A stretch of 64,000 bases of DNA, from positions 16,882,537-16,946,536 of the forward strand of contig CM055884.1 in the NCBI GenBank assembly GCA_029582165.1, given 5' to 3'. Under the pieces are notes generated by a model, which was not told the DNA's origin, made no database searches, and saw only the letters and a program-made list of their open reading frames with translations. The position numbers and the translations under genes were made by a program. This DNA comes from Portulaca oleracea (Eukaryota; Streptophyta; Magnoliopsida; Caryophyllales; Portulacaceae). Below are positions 30,131 through 44,100 of this stretch, in pieces (within the stretch, counting starts at the first letter, position 1; each line of letters opens with the position of its first letter).

Positions 30131-31064
30131 GATCCTTTTAAAATAGCATAGGCAAACAATGTTGCTTTTTGATCATTGCTCGTCGTCTCTTTTCTCTTCC
30201 TCCTTGATTTCGTCACCCTCCACACAACCTCACCTCACCACCTCCTGCGTTTGCCACTTCCACCTGCGCCCGCCACCTCCCTAGTCCCCTGTCGCCCAAC
30301 CGTCACTCGGAGTCCCGTTGACCGCCCACTCAGCTGCCCTATCCACCTCCTTTTTCAATTTGAGTATGCCCTTGTTTTTTTTTTCTTTGTAAATTTTGTT
30401 GTAAATATTTAAATTATGTAGGAATTGTTTAAATTGTTGTTTAATTGTAAAATTGATAAATATTGTTGTATTTGAGTAATTTATTTGATTAATTTATAAT
30501 GTTTTGTAGTATGGCTAGGACTTGAAATTCAAGTTAGGATAGTGTTTTTGTAGTGTCGTTAGGGTTTGAAATTCAACTTAGGATAGTGTTTTTTGCTAAA
30601 ATTTAGGTTGAATTATAGATGTTTAGATGTTTATTATAGTATTAATGTTGTATATTTAGTGTCTTATAGGTTATTTTGTTGGCATTATTATTTAGTTTTA
30701 GTTTCTTTAGTGTAGTTATGTTGGATAATTTATGTTTGAATTGCTAAGTATACAATTTCATGGTTTGAATATGAGGGTTTGCTTGGTTAATTTAGAGATT
30801 TATTCATTAATTATATGGTTTATGTTTGAATATTCTAACTTGAATTGCTAAGTAAATAATTAGGTTAGATATATTGATGAGGTATTTTTGCTTATGATAT
30901 AAATTTATCTATGAATGTGAGCATTGTTTCGTGTTAGATATATGTTTGATGTTAATTTGGAGAAATAGTTAAATTTGGGGAAATACAAGTTTTTTATCGC
31001 TGTATATATTCTCTTAAATTAATTGTGAGTTCTTGGGGATCTAAAATCCTTCATTATCATATAC

Positions 31065-31095
<31 letters not shown>

Positions 31096-31690
31096 GGGTG
31101 AGAAGGGTTTTTTGATGAGAATGTGAGAAGAGTCCTTAATAGCCATTAGATTTAGGATCAAGGGCCAACATAAAAATCAAATTTCCCTTTATTTGTCATC
31201 CATCACGTGAGCAAGCTGGAGAAAAAAAAAACAGAATATTTAATGGGTTTTGTGTAGGCATTATTGCTGGCGGCTCGTGGGATGCATGGGAGTTCTATTA
31301 TCATTTTCATCTTCAACCCTTCCATCTTCCCCATGGCAAAACCCAATTGTGACAACATTAACCTGAAAAATTTGGAGATTTCCGTTTGGGTTCCGAAAAA
31401 GGCAAAGAGAAAGGGATTCAATCAGTGACTGGTGTTGAGAGGATCATATATTCGTCCATGGTTGGGTTATATAGCAAAGGAGATGGTATGGAGTAAGTTG
31501 TACAAGAACGCCATCCATGGCTGACTGGTGTTTTTGTATTCCTCCATGGCTGAGTTCTTTTTTATTTTTTTATTTTTATGTGTTGGTAGAAGAAGAGGAA
31601 AACTACCGAAATATATTTATTTTTGTTTCAAGGTTGGTAGAATGGTTATGGGACATCAGGAATTGGTTATGTGTGGGGTATTGTTTTGAA
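30131..31690. other. Gene-less stretch
   Basis: AT-rich. A 30-bp phrase (ttgaaattcaacttaggatagtg and close variants) is tandemly duplicated at about 30522-30590. A (GT)n(TA)n tract at 31062-31095 immediately precedes GGGTGAGAAGGGTTTTTTGA, another sequence that abuts a TA tract. No gene seen. Confidence 0.4.
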
Positions 31691-32050
31691 TCAAAAAATT
31701 ACTTAGAGGTACCATAACTTTTGAAGAAACAATTTTTTAGTACCCTAACTTTTCAAAACTAATTTTGGGGTACCCTTACTTTTAGGATTAGAAATTACTA
31801 GGTGAATTTCTGGTGAAACTTCAATTGATTCAAATCATTTTCGTCCACAGAAGCAAACGACATTTTCGTCCACAAATACACATAATCAATTTCCCGCCTA
31901 AAACTCACCGGTGAATTCAAATCATTGGCCGGAAATTCACCTAATTATTTCTAATTCTAAAAGTTAGGGTACCCTAAAATTAGTTTTTAAAAGTTGGGGT
32001 ACCGGAAAAACATTTCACCAAAAGTTAGGGTACCCCTAAGTAATTTTTGC
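31691..32050. mobile_element. Foldback MULE, relative of the element at 22648
   Basis: The ends TCAAAAAATTACTTAGAGGTACC and GGTACCCCTAAGTAATTTTTGC are inverted, and inner GGTACC blocks continue the hairpin. Flanks share gttttga. The terminal sequence is the same family as 22648-22996. Confidence 0.75.
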
Positions 32051-34138
32051 GTTTTGATTTTTTTCCAATTTGAATTGGGTGAGGTATGTGTTTGATGTAA
32101 TCGGCTGCAAGACAAGGATGAATATGATGTTCGGTAGAGTTGTACATGATGTACGGTTGAAGTATATGATCTTTCCATGTAGATGCATCCGTCGTGTCCA
32201 TGTACATGATGTACGGAGCAAAAAATCAAGGTTAGTCAATATTTCCGGTAAAAGGTGGTTCCTTTTTGCTAAAATTCGTAGATTGGAACAAATTCATCAC
32301 AAGTTTGCTTTGTTGTCCATTGGTCATCGGTTGTTTTATGGGAACATGCCGGTGTTTTCAGGGGTTATGACAGTGTCCATTTGTGAGTTTTCTTTGAATA
32401 TGTGATATATATAGGCGGGCAATGGACAAGTTTGCTTGTTGTGATGTGCACCATATATGATCGTGACATTCTTGTGGTCTTATGTTTGGCACCTTAGGGC
32501 ATGTATATTATGGTAGTGATTTATATGTATGATAGATATAAATTAGGGCATTTATATGAGCATGCACATTAAGATAATGCATGATGTCCATCTTTGATGT
32601 ACTTCACGTATAGCTAGTTATACAGATAGAAAGGGACGATGTTTTCGATTAATGTACATTGTTTATGGGCTTAGTGAACAATTTTCAGTGATGTACATTG
32701 TGATATGTGATGCGCTGCATGTTGTGATATACGTGATGTCCATTGTATAATCGTTACGCACGTGTCATGTGATGCAAATTGCAAGTCTATGTTCAAATGA
32801 ACATAACAAAACTGTAATGTCCATTATAATAGACCATATTGAACATTTAATTATATAATGATGCCCAAAAACCCAAAAGTTATATTGGAAAAGGTCAACA
32901 CTTTAGATTCATGAATAATGATCGTTTATTTATATTTTGATGTTCAATTGGTAATCTTGTCATATACATTGACATTTTCTGTCCATTATAGTAGACCATA
33001 ATGAACATTTAATAATTTGAAAGTTAAAAATAAAAATGTAATTTGATGTTCGATTGGGTTTATAGTGATGTAAAGATGTCCATTATTTGCAAGTTAAATA
33101 ATAGAATATAATGTCCATTATAATACACAATAATGAACATTTAATTATGTAAATATGTCCCGAAGATCAAAAGTTAATATTTGAAAATTGTTCACAATAT
33201 AGATTCCAAGCATAATGCTCTTTTAATTATAACTTGATGTTCAATTGGGTATATAATGATGTTCTTTTGACAGGATGACCGGATCGTGTCACTGAGGAGG
33301 TGTTACTGTCATGACATTGTCATGTATGAAGACAACACTTTGAAACAAGAAGTGTACACGAAAGCTGTCCACTGGGATAGAAAGAAAGAGCTACCGCGCT
33401 TATAGTTTGATTGTGTCGGACCAATTTTGTAATGGGATGCAATGTTTTGTTTAGATACGATAGTGGGTGCACTTCCTGATTTTTTTGCTTACAATCCTAA
33501 TTAACATTTACTATTATTAGGACGACATGCTTGTTAGGGTCGCATTTTCGAAATTGAAGTAGTTACGCTATGCTTGCTAGGCTTTATTTCTTCTTCCCCA
33601 GCTGGAAGTTAAGACTTATATTGATGTTTTTGATCACATCATTGTTGCTTTTTTAATGAACATCTAGTGAACATTGTTTGTTCATCAATTGTTATTTGTA
33701 TGTACACGGTGTCATGGCAAGGTGAATATTGAACACTTATAAAAAAAAAAAACACTTGCTGCTAATATCACTAGTAGATCAACTAATGATCCTCAAGTGG
33801 ATCATGAACATTTCACTGATTATAGGAGGTGAAACATGAAAATACTGTATGATATGTACATCAGGATGTGTTCATATGGACATAATGATAGCCAGTTATG
33901 AACAATAAATATTGATAAACACAATTCAATCATCAAGTTGTGTTAAAGAGGCCGGACAGAGAGTAATTATAAGAAAAGTCTATCAACAAAGTTGCTAATA
34001 TAACTATGACATCAAATAATGAGCCCCCCATTTGGGACCAACGTTACCCAATCGACTAATGTACATTCATCGAATATTAGCTTATCATGATGTTGTGATT
34101 GTATGGACATAGTGTCTAACCAGAATACACACATTGAA
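32051..34138. other. Gene-less stretch with diverged ATGTCCATTATA repeats
   Basis: At about 32815-33260 three diverged units of roughly 100-150 bp share AATGTCCATTATAATA, GAACATTTAATTAT and TTGATGTTCAATTGG. Upstream the word GATGTAC/ATGTACA recurs. Frames at 32070-32405 and around 33270-33405 are short and unrecognised. Confidence 0.45.
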
Positions 34139-34338
<200 letters not shown>

Positions 34339-34639
34339 TGTAAAACCTCGAAAAATTCTATTATTTGTATCGTTAAAATTCTTGACGTGCGTTATTTTTC
34401 GTTTATCTATATGACTGGTTATCACGTGGAGCTTATAGCACCGCGAGTGAGTCTCTTAGAATTTTTTTATCGGTCGAATAATATCAGTTAGAGACTTTTT
34501 AGTTATCGATTAAAATCGATTGGGATTAGTTTGTAAAAATTGTTTAAGGAAAAGTGTTGTTATAGGAAAAGAATAATTTTGAAGGGTGTTACTAACACCT
34601 AGGTTTAATTTGTAATAATTTTACCATAATTTCTCCCTT

Positions 34640-34647
34640 TATAAATA
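34640..34647 (+). promoter_or_regulatory. TATA box of the solo LTR
   Basis: TATAAATA in the context CCCTTTATAAATACCCC. Transcription would begin near 34672, just before the CT-rich leader. Confidence 0.6.
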
Positions 34648-36204
34648 CCCCATTTGAGACCCCTACCTTTTTTAAAATACCCTAATCTATTACCTCAGCC
34701 GCAAAATTCTTTTTTTTGTTCTCTCTCTCTCTCTTCCTTTCTCTCTCCTCCCCCCTTATTCTCTTCTTCTCTTTCCCGTTGCAAACGCTCAACCCCGACA
34801 CCACCACCTCAGCCACCTTGCTCCATCTCCTTCCACCCCCTTTTTGACGCTGGCCGCCACCTCGCCCTATTCCGACCATCACCGCTCCATCTCTGCCGCC
34901 CAAGCACGTCATAAAACCCGTCAAAACTCACCCCGAACCCCCCCTGTTTGTGCTGCCCAGAACGCCGATCGTCACCTCTCACCGATGCCATTTCCGACGC
35001 CACCCTGACTGCCGCTTGCAACCAACGACATCGTCAACTCCGGCAACCTCCCCTCAACTATCGACGACCTCCGGCGACCCTCTTTTGGCCACGGTTCTTG
35101 CTCGGTTTACTGCTGCTCATTACTACCGCCAACGTTTGACGCTGGCTACCTCCGAGCCGCCGCCAGCACCACCCAACACCACCACCCTTCGGTTGTCCCC
35201 CTCTCGTCTAGTATAACCCTTTAACCCTCTCTCTTTTCTTTTGTGTTATTCTATTTGTGTTTATGTGTTGTGAGTGATTAAATGAAGTTTAGTAAGGTAT
35301 GGGGAGTGTTTTAGAACCAGTAGCAAGCTTATTTTTGTGTAGATGGATTGATTATGGCATGATAAATGTGTAAAGGACGAATCTTTGAGTTTTAGTGATG
35401 ATTTTGGACTAGGATTGTACGAGAGAAAAACTCACGTAAATCCTTCGTTGTTTAATGCATGTTTGGCATGAAATAGGTTCATTACTAAGTTATTAGGGTT
35501 GTATGAAGGTTTCATGTTTTAAAGTTTTAATCTTGCATGAGTTTTTAGCAAGTTAGGGTTAGTAGTGTTTTAACATGTTATTGGATATTGTATTATATAT
35601 TTAGTGCTAATTATATGAAACAGGTGGTTGTTTAAGACCTTAGAAGCATGATTAGGAGTTGGTTTAAGTGTTTAGATTAATAAAGTTGGAACCTTGGTTA
35701 ATTTTGAGTAAGTTGAGTTAGTATAGAATGTTATGTTCATAAATGTTTATATTAGGGTTTATGTTACTAAACGTGAGGTTTATGGTTGTTTTGAGACCCT
35801 AGAAACATGTTAGGAACCTTGGTTGGAGTGTTTGAATGATAAAGTATGAATATGGGACCTAGGGTAAGGATTTGAAATTATTATGGCTTGTTTTTGTGTT
35901 TTATGAATAGTAGCATACAAGGTTTTCATATCTAGGATTTATGTCGTTAACTTTGGTTAAATGAAGTCTTAAAATGAGGTAAAAGGTGTTCTCAAGTTTT
36001 ATTAAATTTTCATGTTGTTATATGAGTTAAGTTCGAGACCTTACTTTAATGTTATTATTGTCGTGGCAATATAGTTTATTACTTTAAACGTGTTGTATCG
36101 ATTGTATTAATATTCTTTTAGAAAAGATGTGTTGTGATATTCGTGATTCGATGATAGTTACGCTCGTTACATGGCTAACTAACTAATAAGAAAATGTTAA
36201 GTTT

Positions 36205-36935
36205 GGGGTTAGGGGTGAGAATTGATACCCGTATATTGGGTACCCACCCTTACCCACCCATAATGGGTGGGTAAAACCCTTTAGAGATGGGTAATGGGTA
36301 GGATGAGTATGGGTTACCCATAATTTGGTGTGGGTATCCATTATTCATGGGTATCCATATACCCATTGATGTCTTAACTATATGCATATTGAGTTGTATT
36401 GCGTTTATATACTAAAATTTAAGGCAAAATTCAATTTTATCGGTTTGACATGAAACTTTGTAATACGATAGTATTGATTAAAAAAAGATCAAATATGAAT
36501 TTTGAGCTCCTAATTCTTTTAATTTGATAACATTTATCGCAATATATATATGCATTTTTTGCCGCAAAAGCTAATTGAAACTTTAAATTAAAATTCAATT
36601 TTAATGATTTACATTGAAACTTTATAATATGATAGGATAGATTAAAAAAGTTCAAATATGAATTTTAAGCTCCAAATACAAATTTATTATCTAAAACATT
36701 AGAATACAAAATAAGAATAGTTAGTTGAATAGTTGGATATCCATGAATACCCATGGGTAATATCAATGGAAGTAATACCCAAGTGGGTATTACCCACGTG
36801 GGTGATATCCATGTGGATATTAAGAGGCATGGGTAGGGTATGGGTAGGGTCTTATAATCTTTGGGTAAAACGTGGGTATGAACCGTGCCCATCCATACAC
36901 ACCCAATTCCCACCCATATTTGGGGTCGGGCAGGA
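36205..36935. mobile_element. GGGTA/TACCC-rich insertion in the LTR
   Basis: Both ends of this segment are dense in GGGTACCC, CCCATGGGTA and related words in both orientations, while the middle is AT-rich. It starts near GGGGTTAGGGGTGAGAATTG. It resembles the hAT-like elements at 5748 and 59146, but clean ends and target duplication were not found. Confidence 0.4.
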
Positions 36936-38119
36936 TTCGTGAGTTATCGTAGAATGTATTAATTTTAGAAGTTTATATTCGAATCATAGGTCCGAGCGAG
37001 ACGACGAAATAGTAGCTCCCATGTGTAAGTATGGAAGTAAAGAGAAGCTATTCAGGTAATGTCTATGTCCTAACACCTTTGGGATTCTCTTTTATTTGTT
37101 TTGTGATTTTAATCTGTTTCATGAAGCATGCATCCCGCACAGGGATTTTTTGTAAAGTTAAACTATCTGATTTGGATGTTTGTGAGTTCTTTTCTGAGTT
37201 GAGTAAAAGGTAACAATCTTTTAAACTCTGAGTTTTATTTTGTCGGTTTTGGAAACTGGGTTGGGTTTTTGTTTAAAGTATGACGTCTGAACTTCATAAG
37301 ATACTAATAATCAAAGTAAAACCATAAGCGGGTTGCGGGTAACGATCCAAAGACTAGGATCTGATCCTGCAGGGGAGTTATCAAGAGATGGGGGAATCCC
37401 GATATGTTTCTGAGATTGATTCTGTTTCTGGGACTGGCCATCCATATTCCAATTTTGAGGATTTGAGATCCTATTCTGATTCTAAATTCTGATATTATGG
37501 GGATTGGCAAATCTCGTTCGCATAATAAAATTTTGACTATTTTCTGAGGAAAGGATTACTCTGTTTCTGATTTCTGATGTTTGATTCTGAGATTGAAAAG
37601 CCAGTTGAGATTTCTAGAACGATGTGTTTTACTGAGTTGAAAATTGGTACTATTGTTTCTAAGTTATGTTATTTCTGAACTATGTTATTTTTGGGTTGGG
37701 ATTCAAATGAGTTGTGAAAAGGTTTGACTTGTTCCCCTCCCCTAAATGAATTGAAATGATTTTTAAACCGTTTTGACAATTAGGGGTAGACATTATTAAT
37801 GTTTCCCCCTCATGTTGTGAATGTTTTGTTTTCAGGTGAAGATTAGTTAGGTGATGGAAACGGGCTCTAGAAATGAGGACGTTAGAGTGAGACGTTTTGA
37901 GAATAAAGTTAAGTTTATGTTCAGACTTGAAGTTTAGTTAATGTTGAGTTTATGTTGTTCTAGAATTTGAAGTTCTCTTCATTTGATTAAATTGAAGTTC
38001 GTAGTTTGTTTTGTTAATCTCTGTTATCGCCTTGTATCTCTTTGCCTTGTATTTCTTTGGAGATACGATAGTAACGTTAGTTTGACTTTGACGTTTTCAT
38101 AATTGCACTTCCAGGCGTT

Positions 38120-38122
<3 letters not shown>

Positions 38123-38199
<77 letters not shown>

Positions 38200-38200
38200 G

Positions 38201-38237
<37 letters not shown>
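38123..38237. repeat. (TA)n(AC)n microsatellite between inverted LTRs
   Basis: About 75 bp of (AT)n, a short (GA)(CA) portion, then AT again. It exactly fills the gap between the end of one LTR and the end of the opposed LTR. Confidence 0.95.
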
Positions 38238-38238
<1 letters not shown>

Positions 38239-41007
38239 GGACAACGTTAACAGACAAAACTTAGCGGAAGACTTCAAATTTAGTTTGGGCGTCACTGCCG
38301 TATTCCCGAAGGAACACAAGGAAAGAAAGGAAAACACAAGCATGCGCTACGGTAACTACTAACAACTCAAAACAAAACTTTAAGACATCATAACGAAAAC
38401 AAAATAAAAAGATTCAAGGACTTCTAGACTTGTCGTCCTCACTTCTAATTCCCGTCCCCAGCATTCAGATCTTCACCTGAAAACAAAACATTTCAAAATG
38501 AGGGGGAAATCTCAATAATGTCTACCCCTAACGTTTAAAACAGTTTAAGTTCATTTCAATTCATTTTGGGGAGAGGGAACAAGTCAAACCATTTCTTAAA
38601 CCTTTAACCCTTAACTGTTTTCCTCAACCCATTCAATCCATATTTTAAGTCGGGGGCGGGAGATCAAATCCAAAAAGAACATCGCCTACCAAAGGCATCA
38701 TAACAACTATCCTATATCAGGGATGCAACCCTGATCTCCTGGCACATAACCCATACAGGCATCGAATCCTGATCTCGGGGTTATCACCCGCATGAATATT
38801 AGCCTCTCAAAGGCATCAAACAGTCGCCCATCAAGGGCATCATAACCTCTATCCTATATCAGGGATGAAACCCTGATCTCTTGGCACATAACCCATACAG
38901 GCATCGAATCCACGATCTCTGGTTATCACCGCATGAATATTAGCCTCTCAAAGGCATCAAAACAACAACCCGCTTTATGTTTCCACTTTGAATTACTAAT
39001 TCATTATTCACACTCATCTCGCAACTCTCAAGTCAAACCCAACCCAGATTATCAAAACCAATAATAAAACCGTTGATAAAAGACCATCCAATTTCCCAAC
39101 TCAATAAAATCAAAGCACAAACAAATACAATCAGTTATCCAAAGCAGATGGTCACATTTCCACAAAAGTCCCCTTCGGGATGCAATTCTCAAAACAGATT
39201 AGAAAACATTAAAACACATTTAAAGAGCATCCCGGTGGGGATTAGAGCATAGACATTACCTGATATACTTCACAGCACAGCAAAAAGAAGAACACACTTG
39301 AGCTCGCTAACGTCTCGCACTAACTCGGCCTAGAATAAGAATGATTATCTAATCAAAACGCGTTCTAACGAAGTTAGTATTAACTATCAACTACCTAACC
39401 CATCCCCTAGGAACACTTAGGTTCCTATCATTTATGGTTTACACTTAACACATTCAAGGAACAAGTTCACACATAAAATTTACTCAAACATTTTCATAAA
39501 TAAAAGCAAATAGAGGACATATTATAACGTTCACATAAAACGGGTCACAACTCGACTTCCTGACATCCTATGGGTCTGGTTCTGGACTTTTCGGAAACCT
39601 CGGGATGTCTACTAAAACTCTTAAGTTGATGACTAAGCCCATATCAGCCTCGAAAGACTCTAAAAGTACCAAAACTTCCAACTGGTCCAGTTCTGACAGG
39701 TTCTGGTAAAACGACTATAACTCAAGCTATACAACTCAAAAGTCTGTTCCGAAAAATTCCTATGAAAGCTAACATCTAGGGGAACCTCTAGTCCAAAGGG
39801 TTCAATCAAAGAACAACTATACTAATCGTGGTGACCCGATCTTTAGGCACTAACAAAATTGTCCCGATCCCGGTTCTTATTTAACTTATAATTTCGGTTC
39901 TAACTTTCACCATTCGGTCCCAGGGTCCTAATTTGGGCTTGAAACAGTAACTAAGGTCCAAGGTAATTAGTCTAATCCATCTAAGGTCCAAACATCAAAC
40001 TTCCTATCATCCAAACCAAATTGTAAAATATGAAATCAACTTTAATATTTTCACTAACCCTAAAAGCATGCATGAAATAATAATAACATTATCCTAAACA
40101 CGAATTCTAAAATAAACTTATTCAAGGTCCTATAATAACAACATGGAAGGGTATAAAACATGAATTCTTAATCAATAATCAAGAAGGAACTTAAAGAACA
40201 TGTGAATAAAATATAAAGAACATATAAACATTTAAACTACTAATCAAGAATTCCAACAATTAGTTTCTTTATACAAGATTCAATCAAGAATAATAAATTA
40301 GTAAACAAGAATCGAACTTTAGTAATTCAATCGCCTAACTTATTAAACAAGATAAGATTAAACATGATTGAAATAAAGAACGTGTGAATACTTAACTAAC
40401 GATTCAAGAATTAATCTAGGTAATTAAACTTTTAATTCGTGCATCCAATAATAGTGTCATCTAAAACCCTAAACATGTTTCACAAGAAATTAAGGTACAT
40501 TATACAATCGAACATTAACAATTTAATTACACTTATTACAAACCCTAATACATCAATTACAACATAAAAGTTACACATAGTAATTTAGACAAATTACATG
40601 TAAATAATACAACACAAGAACAAATTAATTACAAATAACATCTTAGTAAAATTTACACCCTAATTACCCAAATTACAAGATTTAAAAACAAACTAATAAT
40701 AATAATAATAGTAATAATAGTAATAACACTAATAATAATAGCATTAATAATAATCACATAACAAATAATATTCACGTAATTATTCATATAACACAATAAT
40801 ATTAATAGTAATACCAATAATAAAAAGAGTAAAACTAATAATACTAGACCCACAAAAATTACCGATATACCCTTGTTAGTCCCTCACGAACCTACGAGCT
40901 CAAGTGTTAGCAAAAATAAACACAAACGAATAATAATAAATAACAAAACAAACCTAATTTACTAACGACGTCACGGTCAACATCTTTGGATTTTTCGGGG
41001 TTTTACA
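38238..41007 (-). mobile_element. Related long LTR, minus orientation, with 3' internal remnant
   Basis: In element sense it starts TGTAAAACCCCGAAAAAT (41007 downwards) and ends about 38238. Blocks shared with the plus-strand LTR include GGTGAAGAT with GTTTTGTTTTCAG (about 38480) and TTAGGGGTAGACATTATT (about 38520), and CAGGTAATGTCTATG (about 39260). Upstream in element sense (41008-41060) lies TTCGAGGACGAAACTTC and GGAGG, the usual end of a gypsy pol plus polypurine region, so this is a 3' LTR. The rest of that element is missing. Confidence 0.7.
38684..38967 (-). repeat. Two-copy tandem repeat, about 141 bp, inside the LTR
   Basis: The units begin near 38684 (CGCCTACCAAAGGCATC) and 38825 (CGCCCATCAAGGGCATC). 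They share CTATCCTATATCAGGGATG and CATACAGGCATCGAATCC. Each contains a hairpin TCAGGGATG(C/A)AACCCTGA. Confidence 0.85.
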
Positions 41008-41112
41008 TCATTACCTCCTTAAAAGAAGTTTCGTCCTCGAAACTTAAGCTCAGACCTAACGGTTCGGTAACAATCCTAACGGTTCCGTTCTTCCTAAAAC
41101 TTGAGGTTTTAC
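41008..41112 (-). mobile_element. Remnant of gypsy pol 3' end and polypurine region
   Basis: On the minus strand this reads GTTTCGAGGACGAAACTTC then TTTTAAGGAGG before the LTR. A second TGTAAAACCTC at 41112-41102 suggests that a truncated LTR start lies only 100 bp away. Confidence 0.55.
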
Positions 41113-44100
41113 ACATTGTGATTTTGGGGTCTTATTCCAAAATTAGGGCTTGAGGTTGGAATCAGTCGAGTCTGTGAGGTAGTGTTTGTCCATTACCCTA
41201 GCTTTTTGAAGTTCATTTGTATTAACACACCTTCCCGACATTGTGATTTTCTGAACTTACGAATGTCGTTGATGGATTCACTTGATAGAAGTAGATGGCG
41301 GGAAGTGTGGGCGCAAAACCGGAATTCCGGAGGTGGAGGTGGAAGTAACGTAGCCAAAGTGAGTCAATCTCACACCCAATTTCCAGTAATGCGTGTGTGT
41401 GGAGGAACCCTAGATGTCCAGAACAGTCTGAATGTTGGCAGTCTCTACGATGACCACATTGTCGGTTCAATGTGTTCATTCGTGTCGTTTGGGTCTACAT
41501 GGTGTTCCTGTTAGCAACCTTGCACAAACATTGGTTTATAGTGTGGTCATACAGTGTAAGTGTAATGTGGTCATATAGCATATAATATTCAGTGGTGAGA
41601 ACATTGACCACACTCTGGACATAGTGCGACCACACAATGTCCAGATTGTGGTTCCAAAATGACTGCCCTACGTTCATAGAGTGGTCATACACTATACAAT
41701 CGGGTTGACCACACAATGCATATATGTTTTGGTGTGTAGTCAAGTGTGGTCAAATTAGTCAACCAACAATATGTAGTACGTTGCAAGTATGGATGGTATG
41801 TGGGTTGACGCTGTTTGTTACTTGCTATAAATAATTTTGGTATATTGTCAATAGGTCGGACGAACCGAACTGTGACCAGTTCGTGAGTTCAGTAATTGCG
41901 TCAATCATTGCTCGTACAGTGGGGGACATAAGGTGTACCCCTATGTACGCAATACGAATTTCTTCATGCCAAACTGTACTACACAATGAATAACTGACGT
42001 GATTATGTGTTCATGGTTGTGTAGCCTGTCCGTTGGATTGTCGAAAATGTGCGATCAGGTTGTTGCTGAGGTACTGAGGTCGTTAAACAACCTGGAAGTC
42101 GGATTCAGGTAAGGGATACCATATAAATATATCGTGTGTTTATGTAGTTGTTGTCTAAACTTAATTCATTTTTCATATTGTCACCCGATGTTTTAATGCC
42201 CTTAAATTGTTTGCGTGTAGTTCGAATAAGGCAGAACAAATGACGAGTGTGAAACCGTAAGCTTTGTCGCCATTATTAACAATGATCGGTCATTATTTGT
42301 GGTGTGGCCAAGAGTGTCGATTAGATGATATTCACAATTAACATGACCACGATCAATATTTTTAGTGTTGCCAATATCGTTGGTCCCATGATCTTGAAAT
42401 CTTGTCTGTCTGGCTGATTGTTGACAATTCTTGATTGTTGCCTGATTTTTCAAGACTCTAAAGTGAAGTCGTTGCACATACATTACTGCTACGATTTTGT
42501 TATGCACAAACTCGATTAGAGACGATGTATGGAAACGGGCATCCCGCTGGGACCAAGATCGTTAGAGTTATAGTGACGACATTGTTAGGCAAGGTGGACG
42601 CCGTTGAGTTTAGGCAACATAGTGTGGTTGAACGCGAAAATATATTTGTTGGGGTACTTGTCTTGTAGTTGCAGTCAATTACTTATCGGTCATGACGAAC
42701 GAATTAATGTATTTAACTTGGTTGACAATTATGTTTTTTTGTTTTGACGGGTAGACGGTAGACAACCGAGACTATAATATGGTGTGTGTGGTTTAATTTA
42801 TTACAGCAATATGAACTTATCACAGCTACATAACAACCAATTTTATGTTGGTCTACAATATCGGTTAGTCAAACACCATTTAGAGTCCAACACCTATTAC
42901 AGCTGGTATCAATCTTGCGATGCATAGGTGCACTAACTTATATGCGTGGTTACACGTGGTTTGAGATTTGAATCCGAACAAAATCGTACCTAACATTAAA
43001 CCGGCACGTGTCACCAATTGCCCAAGCGGATACTTCTACTACCATCAACCAATATGTTACTATGGCCACACTGTGATTAGAAGGCCACATTGCTATGTGT
43101 AGCAAAGCTACATCCAGTGTACAGTGTGATCATTTCACAAATACTATGACCACATTCAATACCTAGTGTGGTCTTTCTACGTGCATTGTCTAAAGTGTGT
43201 CATTTTACAAATACCATGACCACATTAAATACCTAATGTGGTCTTTCTATGTGTCACCAATTGGCCAAGTTGGTACGCCCGTACGTGTCAACATTTGGCC
43301 AGAACAGTAAATGTCACCAGTTGGCGATGTTGATACATCACTACGGTCGCATATATCCCACACCTGCGGTGGGTGTCCACACTAACTTCAAGATGTGGTC
43401 TCACATTGTCTATAGCTGGCAACACATGATCTTGGTAGTGCATGTACACAAACTTATATCAAAATCTACGGCATGATTAATTGAGCATAATAGCTAGCCA
43501 CGTTAACATGATTGTGTGGTCATCCAAGGCCCGATGGATGAATCACACCAAAATTGCACGAGCGATCGTCCTGGGGCCACTTTGTCCCAACATAGGGGAT
43601 CGCGTTTTACCAAGATAAACATAAACCACACCAAAACAGACAAATACAAGTCCAAAAACTATCCATGGTGTATGTGTTGTAATGTGCAATTGAGTACATA
43701 CAATGTTCAAAACGGTAGAACCATTGTCGATCATGTACAATTTGGAACCAACCTGAACGTTGCGTGTCACAATTTGGCCACATTCCTATGTCAGCGAGGG
43801 GTGTCCTCACCGTCGTCCGTCAGTTTATCGATATAGCCACTAACTTGCAGTTGTCGATCCACATGGTCTAATACTGCTAGGACACCAACTGCACTCATAA
43901 CAGCAAAATCGAACATATTAACGCCCCTGGATGACCATGTCATTTGCATCGGTAAATGTCACCGGTTGACAACGGTGATACGTCAGTATGGTCACGAGTT
44001 TGGCCATACTCCGTTCGTATTGTGGTCATGATGGCACAAAATTAGATATTACTTGATTACTTGTTTGTCAACCAAGAGATCGATTCTCAAGTATTTTGTA

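Larger units (their letters stand above)
34339..38122 (+). mobile_element. Long solo LTR, Tekay/Del-like, plus orientation
   Basis: It starts TGTAAAACCTCGAAAAAT and ends GGCGTTACA, with 5-bp flanks acata and atata. A TATAAATA at 34640-34647 is followed by a CT-rich leader (34715-34770). There is no primer-binding site after the end, so it is a solo LTR set in a microsatellite. The 3.8-kb size fits Del/Tekay chromoviruses. Its 3' half is homologous to the minus-strand LTR at 38238-41007. ORFs at 34654-35216 are leader frames, not genes. Confidence 0.7.

Noticed and set aside
30005..30555. Complete short CACTA element from 30005 to TTTTTGTAGTG
   Set aside because: The right end matches only eight bases of the terminus, lacks subterminal repeats, and the 3-bp flanks do not match.
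34654..35216. Pro/Ser-rich frames in the solo LTR
   Set aside because: This is the CT-rich transcribed leader of a Tekay/Del-like LTR; overlapping frames are open in several phases, as expected of low-complexity DNA.
41182..41514. 110-codon frame with a Gly-rich stretch as a gene
   Set aside because: No recognisable domain, no splice context and no conservation evidence; kept only as an unassigned frame in a gene-less region.
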